This document shows, in pieces, positions 1 through 10,600 of a DNA stretch of 64,000 nt. How positions within the stretch are numbered: the first letter of the stretch is position 1; every line of letters starts with the position of its first letter. Source of the stretch: Pyropia yezoensis (lineage: Eukaryota > Rhodophyta > Bangiophyceae > Bangiales > Bangiaceae). Both the position numbers and the translations under genes were made by a program. The notes below the pieces were generated by a model, which saw nothing but the letters and a program-made list of their open reading frames with translations, was not told the DNA's origin and made no database searches. The stretch lies in the NCBI GenBank assembly GCA_009829735.1, contig CM020618.1, forward strand, positions 7,779,119-7,843,118, read 5' to 3'.

Positions 1-2419
1 AAGTGTGGGCAGAATGGTCACAGCGCACCAGAAATTCGGATCCTTCCAAGAAGGAACGCAGGTAGGTCACTGACCATACCACTCCAATTGCCTCAATTTC
101 TGTGGCACAGTAGTTTCGTTCGGCCGGGGATAGACCCCGACTAAAATACCCGACGGGGAGATCCTCCCCGTCCTCTTGTTGTTGCAGCAAGGCACAGCCC
201 AGCTGCTCATAGCTGGCGTCCACCTCCAAAATATAATGGGCTTCCTTCCGAGGGATGGCCAAAATAGGAGGCTTCAAGAGGCAGTCGCGAAGCTCCTCGA
301 ACGCCGCTTGAGTCTCCTCCGTTGGAGGAGGTAGTTCCTTGGCTAGGTGCGTACTAGTCAGCACGTTCAGCGGTCGAGCGATACGGGCAAAATTCGGGAC
401 AAACCTTCGGTATACCCCCCACATGCCCAAGAAGCTCTTCAGCTGCGTTTGTGTACGCGGATAGTGCAACCCCTTTAGGGCTTTGGTATTTTTCTCATTC
501 ACTGCCACCCGCCCTGGGCGGATGACATGTCCCAAATATTCGACCTCCCTCTGAAAGAGGTGGCACTTGGACGCCTTCAGCGACACGCCGTTCTTCTTGA
601 GGAGACTCAAAACGTGTTCCAAGTGATGCAGGTGCTCCTCGTCAGAACGAGAAAAAACGATAACATCGTCTAAATAAACGAGGCAGGTCTGCCACTTCAC
701 ACCAGCCAGAATAATATCCATAGCTCTCTGGAACGTCGCTGGAGCGTTGCAGAGCCCAAAGGGCAGCCGCGTACATTGCCATATGCCCTTATGGCACGTA
801 AATGCTGTCAGGTGCTTATCCTCTGGAGCAATAGGAATTTGCCAGTATCCAGCGTTACAATCTAGGGTGCTAAACACCCTGGCCTCCCCTAGGGAGTCCA
901 AGCATTCATCCATCCTTGGGATGGGATATGCGTCCTTCACCGTGACGATGTTGAGCCGCCGGTAGTCAATACAAAACTGGGGCGTGCCGTCCGACTTCGG
1001 GACGATTACTACGGGACTAGCCCACTCGCCCTCGGCGGGTTCAATGACGTCGAGTTTTTGCATTCGTTCCACTTGATCCCCTTCCAACTGGCGATGCTTG
1101 TGCCCCGACTTGTAGGGATGTTGCCTTACCGGGGTTGCCCCGGGTTTTAAGCGGATACGGTGCACGGTATTCTTGATGAGTCCAAGAGTACCATCCCATT
1201 GGGATTTGTATTTCTCCACCAGCTCCAAGAGCTGGCCACGTAGGGCTTCAGGGACCTCTCCTAGGTCAACCTCAGATTGGGCGCCCTCCTCCTTCACCGC
1301 AGGACCTTCGCTCAGCTTCTGCATCTCTTCTTGAGAGACCCTCAGTATTGGTCCTTGATAAGATGATATTGACGCCACCACCGTCCGAACGGGAAGGCGG
1401 ACCATCCTTGGCGTAGGATTCATTATTTGCACGGTGTACGGGGCGTCCCGGTTTAGCTCCGCGGGGCCGTTCGCCACGTGGACACCGTACTTGGAGGCGA
1501 TACGGGGCTGCCCGGAAATAATCCCGTGGCCTTGAAAATTCCCTCGCACCTTCACATGGGAGATAACCCCAGGCTTCAGCCTCAACTTGTGACACAAGGT
1601 GAGTTTTGCGGTCTTGACCTGTGGACAAGCGCACAAAGGGTTCCATTTAATGGGACCCGTTTCCACATCCTCCTCATCCCGGAGAATCGGGACAACCATC
1701 CCTGTCTTGAGGGTCACCGTCTGGTCCTCACAGGAGATGGTTTTCACCTCGGTGTCACCAAATGAATTTCCTAATATGACGGGTACCGCCATATTATCGA
1801 TCACTCCAAAGCAGACGTAGGAGACTTGGTCTCCCTCTTGTTCGCCCAAGCGTACAGTTCCTCGAATGGGGAGCCACCCCCGATTCAGGTCAAAGTACAA
1901 TATATTCTCCAGCTCCCCTAGGGGCTGAAGCCCAATTCCCTTCGGGAGCAAGGAGCTTCGAATCAGGGAGGGCCAGCTGCAGGTATCCAGGACAGCGTGA
2001 AAAGCATGCTCTATCCCTTCAGTAGCAAAAAAATGTACAGCCAACTGATAGCTGGATGAAGGCATAATCGCGCAAATAACATTTTCCCGTTTCACCCCCT
2101 TAGGGAGTGCCAATAATGCAGGCTTGTTCGTTTGGGGGCGGCGCATAATCCTCTTAGGCCCCCCCGTATCAAAGAACACAGTGGGAGAAGTTTTAGGGGG
2201 ACCGCCCCTTACGCGTTTCCCGACGATGAGGAATCGCAGGAACTCCCCATGGGGGAACTCAGTCGATCTACCTTCCCCTTTGGGGAGGGCGTGACCGCAG
2301 CAATCGCCTCGCCAGTGCGGGCGGAGTCTCGGGCCTCCTTGCGCTCCGTGCGCGCCTTGACCATCTGTGCTCAAGTCCCCTCCGGGAGGTGTGGACAATT
2401 TGACATCCAGTGGGAGGTA
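1..2419 (-). pseudogene. pol of element A: protease, RT, RNase H (partial)
   Basis: One minus-strand frame is open from just after TAA TAG (2425-2420) to the left edge, in the -1 frame relative to gag and overlapping its last 49 bases. I translated sample segments and all were in frame. Landmarks in order: a retroviral-type protease region where the expected DTG reads DTC (AVLDTCSWPSLIRS, about 1980); RT fingers (FCIDYRRLN); FGLCNAPATFQ; the catalytic YLDDVIVFSR near 665; then RNase H (LEVDASYEQLGCALLQQ, near 200, and ATEIEAIGVVW). Integrase is outside the window. The altered protease motif suggests a dead copy even though the RT is intact. Confidence 0.8.
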
Positions 2420-3935
2420 CTATTACAGACGTGGCAGGGGAAGAGTTCCCGCTTCCCGTCCCTCCATCTGGAACCCCCAGAGGGTCGATAATCCTTGCGG
2501 GAAGAGCCAGAGGCCTCCCCCACCTCCTGGGGTGACGACGTAACAGCCGCCAGAGCCCGACGCGCCATGCGGCGAGCGTTACGCTCCGCGTCTTCTTTTG
2601 CCTTTAACTCCTTGGCGGTGGCTTGAACCCGCAGCCGGAAATCTCCTTCCCGTTGGGCATACTGTACCACCAGCTCAATAGGAGCATGAGGGTGGTCAGC
2701 CACGTAGTTGCGTACCTCGAGCCGAATTTCCCACCAGGTGCCCTGCATAAAGCGGGCTCGGACCTGGCCCGAGGTTTGTACATATCCACACTTCGCGTGG
2801 AGTTCCATGAGGCGGCGGTGGAACGCCGTCTCTGTCTCATCCTCCTCTTGGGAGGCACCATTGAAAATGGCCTCCTGTTCATTCAGGAGATGCTCATTTG
2901 CGTATGCGCGCAGAAGCCAATTCACCAGTTCCAAATAGAAGGTCACCTCCCCAGTGCGCCGGCCGTCATCGACGGACAGCCGAATTCGATAAAGGTCCCT
3001 CTTTAAGGGATCCTTAGTAAATTCCGGGAAGAGAAGCAAAGCTCGCCCCTCTGAGAGGCCATTATCATTTGCCGCTTTTGCAAAGCGGTTGAGATATTCG
3101 AAGACTCCCAGAGGAGGGTCTCCCCCCCATTCACAATCGCGACCAAATATACTGGCCAAGTCCTTTCGCTTCTTAAACAGGCCTTGGGCCTCGGCTCCCG
3201 ATACTCGATTGTCCTTTTTCTTGAGAGCATATGTCTCACAGTCCAGCAGGCTCGCATAACGATCGTCTGCAGGAATAATTTTTGGGGGGGAATCTCCCGT
3301 AGGGGGACTCGCCCCGGTCCTGCCTGAGCGGAAACCGCTCGGACTACAGGTCGCGGGCGCCGACGGCGCTTAGGAGGCGAAGCCCCCCCTCCGGAATAAT
3401 CGGAAGTCGACTCAGATGAAGAACTGGGCTGCCGGCCACGCTGGCGCTCCCGTTTCTGCACACTTTGCTCCACAAAACTCAACCGTTGGTTGAGTGGAGT
3501 CAGCAGGCCGCTAATAGCCTCCACCATGGCTTTCTTCCATTCCTCCGTAGGAAAATCCGATCCAGGGGCCACAAACGCTCGAGGTGTCTCCTTAGGAGAC
3601 GATGCCCCCGTGAGGGGAACCGGAGGGGTGGGCGTTTCCTCAGAATCCACCCCCGCAAAGGGGAGAATCGCAGGGAAATTGCCGAAGCCGGTTGAATGCC
3701 CTCCCTCGCGCTTCCCGCGCGGCTTGGAATACAATTCGCCCGATGGGCCCTCCGAACCGATTTCCAGCGGGGGTAGCCGGGTAGTCACCCTACGGGTGGC
3801 CAGGTCATCAACTCCAGCCCCTTGGGCGCGCTGAGGAGCAGCGCCTCCAATCGCACTCTCCTTCGTCACGGATGAACCGCCCTCCAGGACTCCCGTCTCC
3901 CCCAGAGGGGGATTCTGCTCGTTATCAGACATCAC
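2371..3935 (-). pseudogene. gag of element A, split by a frame change
   Basis: The N-terminal part starts at 3935 (MMSDNEQ) in one frame: an acidic, Pro-rich leader, then a WKKAMVEAI helix, then a Ser/Arg-rich basic stretch. At the C7 tract 3284-3290 the coding signal moves to the -1 frame. It continues as a capsid-like region (LNRFAKAANDNGLSEGRALL) and a CCHC zinc knuckle CHVCNSTSHWMSNC near 2400, ending at TGA 2373-2371. The second half aligns by eye with the gag of element B (GGP..., EGLALEILPFF). The frame change could be decay, an assembly error in the homopolymer, or slippage. Gag would package the element RNA. Confidence 0.7.
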
Positions 3936-4030
3936 TACAACCGCGTTCCCTTAGGAAAGACAGAGCACAACCGCAGAAAGAGTACGAAGAAGGGGCAGAC
4001 CCCTTTGGCCAGAAGGAACCTAGTCCCTTC

Positions 4031-4046
4031 CCCCGCTGATCCACCA
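4031..4046 (-). other. Primer-binding site of element A
   Basis: Minus-strand TGGTGGATCAGCGGGG begins two bases inside the LTR end. It starts with TGG, complementary to a tRNA CCA tail, and matches the site of element B in most positions (B reads TGGTGGAGCAGCAGGG). I cannot assign the priming tRNA. Confidence 0.55.
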
Positions 4047-4048
4047 AA

Positions 4049-4813
4049 TGTAGTGGTTTTACGTACCTTAGGCGCGTACCACCCAGAACATACAGAGAAA
4101 CAACCCACCACGAACGCGGGGAGACAGGAGAGATACCGAACCGCCGACCGCCTGGCTAGTTCACGCGGGGATCCGCGACCAGGACGACAGTGTTCAAGCA
4201 CACGCAAGTCTGTTTTTTTCGAAGGGGGAAGCAACGCGCACCCCGACGCACACTCTTACCCTCTTTCACCCGCACCCAGCAACCCTCCAACCCGGGCCAC
4301 GTGCGAGCCAATCAAAACCCTCCAACATGTCCGGAGGGCCCCCTCCCCCACGGATCATCCCTGCCAGCGGGGCAGGAGCCTCCAAGATACGGGGAAGAGG
4401 AGCCCCGCCGGACATCAGTGCCAACACTCAAGATCTCCCCAATCTAACAATCACGCAAAATACACAATCAAAATCCAAACCCCAAATGCATTCCATCCCG
4501 GAATATTGACCAATGGCCAATTCCGGTCAGGGGAAATTCCCATACACTGGAAATCCCAACATGGGCTCCAGAACCAATGGCGACCCGGTCCCATCTCCAA
4601 AGGAGGGGACCAATCGGAAGCCAGTAGAATCCCAAGGGGCCAAATCGGCCCCGTCCTCCTCACTAGGAAGGTGGGCACAGGGGTACGACGCGATCTCTAC
4701 GAGGTCCCCCCACGTGGAGGGCCCATAGGGTCCCTACACATGTGGCACCCTACTTAGTAGGTATAAGCCTCACCCCCCGAACAGCCGAAGTCGGTGTCGG
4801 TTGGGTTGTTACA
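4049..4813 (-). repeat. 5' LTR of element A
   Basis: On the minus strand this 765-bp block starts TGTAACAACC and ends CACTACA, so it has TG...CA ends with a TGTA/TACA inverted terminus. The primer-binding site follows two bases later. The LTR of element B also starts TGTAACAA and ends CTACA, but the rest does not match, so this is not B's 3' LTR. The matching 3' LTR of A would lie left of the window, so the boundaries are inferred from the terminal motifs only. Confidence 0.7.
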
Positions 4814-7800
4814 GTAGGCGTCGTCGCCTCATGTAAGGCATGAGAAGTTGGCGGGGTATATTTGCCGCCTGTTCCCAGGTGGGTGAGTCGTATCCGACCC
4901 ACATCACCTTGACGTACCAGGGTCCTGGTAGGTCCGGGTCGGTGTGACCGACCACGCTCTCTACTAGGTATGGAATCCCATCCGGCCCTACAGGGTCATC
5001 TGACCGGTGGGTTGTGAGAGCTTCATGTAGCAACCCAGCCGGTACCGGCTGAGGCTGTTCCGGCTTCGGAGCAGGTGTCACATCATTGAGATTGATGCGT
5101 TGTATCTCCGTATCGGAGTGCAGGATGACAGAGTGATCATCTCTGTGCAGTATCTGGTACGGTCCCTTGACCGGTTGCATAATCTTGTTCCCTCGAAACT
5201 TCTGGTGTCTGATGTCGACCCAGTCACCTGTTACCAGGGTCGCGTGGTGTACTCGTAGTCGGGCGTCGAAGTTCTTCTTGTATCGAAGCTGTGTACGGTC
5301 AAGGGCACCTTTGAGCTGAGGTATCATCCACGATAGCTTGGCCAACCAAGCCAAGTGGATCCGTTCGGCCGGTCAGCCCTTCGGTATGTCATACCGAGTG
5401 CATCTGCCCGGCGGCAGCGTCAGATTACCGACGCCCATTGGCATGACCCATTCCAGCGGAGCAATGCTGGTACTCCGGTGGGGCCTGGCATTGTATGCCA
5501 GGGTCAATACGGACAGAAGCCTGTCCCACGTTTTCGTGTGTTCCGCCACGTAGCATTGGAGCATCTTGACGATGGTGCGGTCGAACCGCTCCACCTGCCC
5601 GTTGGATTGCGGGTGGTAGTCGGATGCCCGACGTGGTTCGATACCGAACATGCCCATGACCTTAGTGCAGATTGCTGACGTGAGGGCTGCACCGTTGTCG
5701 GAGAGGAGTTGCTTCATTACTCCGTAAGCACTGATCCAGTGCTCAACCACTGCGTTCATGATCGTGTAGGCCGTGTCCTTCGGGATCGCTACTGCTCGTG
5801 ACCGCTTAGTAAAGCGGTCCGACATGACCAGGATGTACCTGTTCCCTTCTTCCGTTACCGTAAGCGGCCCGAGTATGTCGATAGCGACTTGCTCGTCGGG
5901 CCCATCCGGGGGGAATAGTTTCATAACGGATGCCCGTTTATGAAGACTCATACGATTCCGTGCGCACGGGTGGCATCCCCGCACGTGGTCGACTACGTCG
6001 ACGGCCATTGCTGGCCATGAGAAGAACCTCCGCACTGCTGCGAACATGCGCGAACCCCCCGGGTGTCCGGCTGTGGAGTTCTCGTGTTCTCGTTCCATGA
6101 CGGCTTGTCGTTAGGACACGGGAACCACGACCTGATGCCGTCCGTCGGCGGGTGCCCGCCGGTATATGAGTCCGTCCTCATTCTCGGAGAAGATGCCGGC
6201 CGTGCCGGCCAGGAGGTTAGCGCGATGGCGTTTACAGTCATCGTCATTGGCCTGTGCCTCGCGGAAGTCCGCGAGGGTTCATGGGCACGCAAGGTGTGCC
6301 ATCGTATGGTCAACCATACCTTGGGTGGCGTTACCCACCATGCAAACCGGTACAACCGGGATCTCCTCGTCCACCTGTCGGATATCCCCGCTCGGCGTAT
6401 CGAGTCGCGACAGCGCGTCCCCAAGATGATTGGTAGAGCCGGCCTTATGTATGGGCCGGTAGTCGTGCTCGGCCATCTTCAGCCTCCACCGGGCTAGCCG
6501 TCCATGGCTGTCGGAATCCTTGTCACCAAGGTTAAGAAGCCATCGTACAGGTTCGTGGTCGGACCTCACGATGAACCTGGAACCTTCCAGGTATGGCCGG
6601 AGCAGTTGCACTGCCCATATGACTCCGAGGCACTCGCGCTCGGTGGCACTATAGTTACGCTCAGCCGGGTTGAGTGTCCGGCTGAAGTACCCTACCGGGT
6701 GTAGGTCCGGGATAGCATTATCGGTACCGATGATGGTCTCTCCCTGTAACAGGGTGCATCCCCCGTGGGTATCGCAGGCATCGACGTCGATGACGAAGGT
6801 CCCGCGTCTATGCGGCAACGCAAGCACGGGTGGGGCTCGCAGAGCTTGCTTGAGCATCTCTAAATCCTCTCCCTCGCTAGGCGAGGGGGGTTGGAGTACC
6901 TTTGGCAAGGAGCTGCTCGTCAGAACCGTTAACGGTTTGGCTATACGAGCAAAGTCCTTGACGAACCGTCGGTATACGTTGCACATTCCCAGGAAGCTTT
7001 TTAGCTGAGTCTGGATGGTCGGATATCGCGCATCCCAGAGTGCTCGGGAATTAGCTTCGAGCACTCCCAGTTTACCTGGTGTGATCTGGTGACCCAGATA
7101 CTCGACGGTCTGCTGAAGGAAGGCGCACTTCTTGAGGCGCAGGGGTACCCCGGCGTTCCGCAAGAGGGTGAGTACCTCGTCGACATGTTGCACGTGGTCA
7201 TCCATGTTACGCGAGAAGACGATGACATCGTCCAGGTACACCAGGCAGTTACGCCACTTCACTCCCGACAGTATAATGTCGATGGCCCGCTGGATTGTGG
7301 CGGGGGCGTTGGACAATCCGAAGGGCATCCTTAGGAACTCGTACACGCCACTGTGACAGTCGAACGCCGTCTTGGGGATATCCTCCTCCGCAACGGGGAT
7401 CTGCCAGTACCCGACATTGCAGTCGATAGCGGTGAACACTGTGGCTTCCCCCAGCGAGTCAATGCACTCGTCCATCCTTGGTATAGGGTATGAGTCTTTC
7501 TTGGTAATCAAGTTGAGGCGTCGATAATCGATGCAGAACCAAGGGGTTCGATCCTTCTTCAGTACGATCACTACGGGGGTGCCCCACTCCGACATCGAAG
7601 GTCGGATCACCTTAGCTTCGCTCACCCTCTTCAATTCTCCATCAACGATCGCTCTTTGAATAGGTCCCGCGCGATGCGGTTGAGACCGCGCTGGTCGTGC
7701 ACCTAGTACCAGGTCTATACGGTGTTGGGTTGCCCCAATGGTACCCAGCGCCCCGCCGGTCCACATGACGTCATGCTTTTTTAGCATCCGTCGTACCCCA

Positions 7801-9026
7801 CCGGCTACCGAAGGGGGAAGATGGTCGAGGTCAGCCTCGGCCAGTGCCTTCAAGGCTTCTTGGTCCTCTGGCGGAATGTCCGCCGGAGCTGCTGATGGGT
7901 TAGGCTTCCCGTCGTCGGGTTCCTTCAGCTTGGTGGTCTCGGTGACCCTCAGTACCTCAAGTGGTTCCACTTGACCTTCCTTGTCAGGGGTAAGGATGTC
8001 TCCTTCGTAGAGCTCGGCGATCCCGAGGATAGTTCCTTTCGGAACGGTGACTGCCTTACGGCGATAGTTCGCCATCACGAGCAGTGATGACCCCCCCGCT
8101 GGGAGGTCTACGATACCGTTGGCTATGGTCAACCCATGGCGCTTGTAGGTTCGTAGGTTGGACTGGACTCGGCAGATGCCTGCGAGGTCACAGTTAACCG
8201 GGAGGACGGTCTCCGATAACGGCTCAAAGCGGGTCCGCTTGGCCAGCCGGAGTGTATTCGGTTTTACGCTTGCGTATACCTCAGCCACGTTAGCGTGGCT
8301 CCCTTGTAGCGTCAGGTCCCTGACGATAGTTGTCTGTCCTCTCTTCGTCCCGTCGGCCTCTTGCAGCTCGACGGTCCTCCGGCCTGGCCGGATTGCATCA
8401 CCGTGAACGTTGATGAAGGTGCACCCCAGTATGCAGGGCACAGATAGAGTCTCACATACCAGGAAGTCAACTTCCGTGGTGAGCTCCCCGATGGTGACCC
8501 GCAGCGACATCGCTGCGGTCGTACGAATGAGACGACCATTCGCATCCTTGATCGTGGGTCCCCGAGTGACTCTGACGCGCGGGAGCCACTTGTCCGGGAG
8601 GGTATCCTTCCGGATCAGGTTCGGTCCAGCCCCTGTATCCAGAACACGGTAATACGATCGGGTCGACTGGGAGTCAACCCCCAGTGTGGCTGATACTTTG
8701 AAGTTCTCCAAGGTGAGCAGTACGTGGCCTACACCGATATCCGGTGTAGCTCGGGCATCCTGGACAGGGCCCTTGTCTGGTTCAACGTGACGGGGCTTCC
8801 CGTCCTCTCCCCCCAACCTTGGGGGTTGGTCCTCAATCCCCTGACGCCATGTCGTCGGGGCAGGAAGGTGTACCCGGGGATTGATGCGGCGTCGGCTCAA
8901 CCGCGCTCTCCGTGGGGCTTTCCCCGCGGCAGTCCGGGGTGGCTTGCTAGGGTTACCCCAGCGACCCCGTGTCGTCCTTCCACCTACTTGTTTCCCGTGC
9001 TCGGCCGGGTACTGTCGTCCGGGATA
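4809..9026 (-). pseudogene. pol of element B: protease, RT, RNase H, integrase, chromodomain
   Basis: A single minus-strand frame opens at 9026 and runs to 4809 with three internal stops: TGA 6281-6279, TAA 6113-6111 and TGA 5375-5373. Domains in order: protease (RVLDTGAGPNLIR, intact DTG), RT (FCIDYRRLN, FGLSNAPATIQ, YLDDVIVFSR near 7220), RNase H (VIDVDACDTHGG, IVRSDHEPVRWLL), integrase zinc finger (HENSTAGH...CHPC), catalytic core (VAIDILGPL, LLSDNGAAL, HPQSNGQVERF), and a C-terminal chromodomain-like segment (WYVKVMWVGYDSPTWEQ). The final stop TAA is made by the LTR of element A. Two of the stops are TGA, as expected from CGA by CpG decay. Confidence 0.85.
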
Positions 9027-10261
9027 TCAGGGAGAGGAGGTGCTTCCCCGTCTGCCAGTACTCCTCCTGGAGCTTGCTGCCTACCTGGTGCCGGTGCTCT
9101 GGCGGGATACCCCCCGATGGATGCCTTGCGTTGCGCCGCTGCCCGTCGAGACTCCTCCGGGATGAGAGGGCATGAGGACACCCAGTGTTGGGGGTCTCCG
9201 CCCAACATGCATCCGGAAGTGCCGGCCGTCCCGGGCGTCCGCGTCGGGTTGGATCCATAGGTCCGGTTGCCTGCCTCGGGCACCCGAGTGCCTGCCCCTT
9301 GGTAGGCCTTGGGTCCCGGTGCCAAACGGAACATGGACTCCCCCAGCCGGTTGGTTCTACCAGCGATGTGCGGAGGTGCCTCCGTACGCACCGCCCATGT
9401 CGGCAGGGGTTGGTGGGGGTTACCCGTAACCGGGGTATACCCCGTAGTCCGTACATACGGGACGCGCCGACCCGCTCCCTTGTTGACCTGGAACTGGGTC
9501 CCAGCCGGGGCGATGCACGCTACCGTACCATGCTCATCAATCACCGGCGTCGCCGGTAGCAACAGGTGGCCCTGTTGGTCGACTAGAGGTTCATCCTCGC
9601 CCGTGGGGGCATACTCGGTCGCCACCAGTACTGGTGCGGCCTTACGTTCCACCTTCTCTTGCCTCGGTACCGGGTTAAGACTGGGTTTGCCTCCCTCACT
9701 CTTGGGCTTCGGGGCCAAGGCACATTCCGGGTGAAGCACCCGGTAGGCGTCTCCCAGGGACTTGCACATGTGCATCAGTCGACTGAAGTTCGTCCTTGCC
9801 GTGTTGGCACCCCGTGCGGATATCCGCACATAGTTGGGTACTCCTGCGAGCAGGATGGCCCGTAGCTCCCCTTCACCGAGGAGCTTCCCCAGCTCGTAGT
9901 CGAGCTCTTGGATCCGGCGTCCAAACATCTCCTCATCCTCCCAGGACTGGGCGGTGGCGGTGCGAAGGGCCCGATAGTGGTCTTTGCACTTGTCCTCACT
10001 GAGGTAGCTGCTAAGCAGCTCCTTCAGTATACCACGGTAATCCATGGGGGTGGCTGCGACCCTCATTCCCGGCATCGGGGATGCCTGGCGGAGGATGCCT
10101 CGTACCCGTTCATCAACAAAGAACGGGAGAATCTCCAGAGCCAGCCCCTCGTTAACGAGTGCCTTGTCTGCGGCTGCCTTGAAGCTAGTCAGGCAGCCAA
10201 TGACTGCCAACGGGCGTCCGTTCGGGCCCCCTGTGGTATAAAACTCGATCCTCTCAGACAC
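8984..10261 (-). CDS. gag of element B, capsid and zinc-knuckle half
   Basis: This 425-codon frame aligns by eye with the second half of element A's gag. A capsid-like helical region (FKAAADKALVNEGLALEILP, then SYLSEDKCKDHYRALRTA) covers the first 170 residues. A Pro/Gly/Arg linker follows, with a degenerate zinc knuckle near residue 365. There the pattern CMLGGDPQHWVSSC keeps Cys1, His and the last Cys of CX2CX4HX4C but has Gly at Cys2. The frame ends ACG GGA AAC AAG TAG, with a slippery heptamer directly before the stop. Pol follows in the -1 frame. Confidence 0.7.
   Translation of the reverse strand: MSERIEFYTTGGPNGRPLAVIGCLTSFKAAADKALVNEGLALEILPFFVDERVRGILRQASPMPGMRVAATPMDYRGILKELLSSYLSEDKCKDHYRALRTATAQSWEDEEMFGRRIQELDYELGKLLGEGELRAILLAGVPNYVRISARGANTARTNFSRLMHMCKSLGDAYRVLHPECALAPKPKSEGGKPSLNPVPRQEKVERKAAPVLVATEYAPTGEDEPLVDQQGHLLLPATPVIDEHGTVACIAPAGTQFQVNKGAGRRVPYVRTTGYTPVTGNPHQPLPTWAVRTEAPPHIAGRTNRLGESMFRLAPGPKAYQGAGTRVPEAGNRTYGSNPTRTPGTAGTSGCMLGGDPQHWVSSCPLIPEESRRAAAQRKASIGGYPARAPAPGRQQAPGGVLADGEAPPLPDIPDDSTRPSTGNK
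8990..8996 (-). promoter_or_regulatory. Predicted -1 ribosomal frameshift site (GGGAAAC)
   Basis: Minus-strand GGGAAAC fits X XXY YYZ exactly in the gag frame (ac-G GGA AAC), one codon (AAG) before the gag stop TAG 8986-8984. The -1 frame here opens at 9026 after a TGA and runs into protease and RT. A G-rich, potentially structured stretch follows (for example CGAC...GTCG and GGGGT/ACCCC pairings within 50 bases). GGGAAAC is an established slippery heptamer in plant luteovirus-like RNAs. Use here is inferred. Confidence 0.7.
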
Positions 10262-10600
10262 GTGTCAATATCCCTCGGGGGAAAGGGACAGGTAACACAG
10301 AAAGGGGAGCTACGAGAGTGGTATGCCTGTTGCCTCACGTGCCTGCTTGCAGAGCAAACAGATACGCACGGTAGTGCACACGGGGAAGAGGAAAGCAAAC
10401 GCGCAGTTCTCTTTTTCCTGAGGGCGCGGGCCAAGGGCGCCTCGCTGTCCCTCTTAACATGCATCTGGGGGAGCCTCGGAACGTCGGCCAGGCCCCCACA
10501 TACCCCCGAGTGGCCCCGACCCGAGTCTAACCTCGTCAGGTCGGGGGCCGCTATCACTACTAATTCTATTCCCACTCACTAATCTCACACTCAAATTCTC

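Larger units (their letters stand above)
1..4813 (-). mobile_element. Ty3/gypsy LTR retrotransposon A (5' part, runs off left edge)
   Basis: Reading on the minus strand, the order is 5' LTR (4813-4049), primer-binding site, gag (3935-2371), then pol (from 2419 to the left edge) with protease, reverse transcriptase and RNase H. Integrase and the 3' LTR would lie outside the window. Protease-before-RT order with a zinc-knuckle gag is typical of Ty3/gypsy. The copy looks inactive: gag changes frame at a C7 tract and the protease active-site motif is altered. Its LTR abuts the pol of element B without any polypurine tract belonging to B, so A appears to have inserted into B. Confidence 0.85.

Noticed and set aside
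4049-4813. This LTR as the 3' LTR of element B
   Set aside because: Its internal sequence does not match B's 5' LTR (11960-12321), its length is double, and B has no polypurine tract before it. It is followed by element A's primer-binding site.
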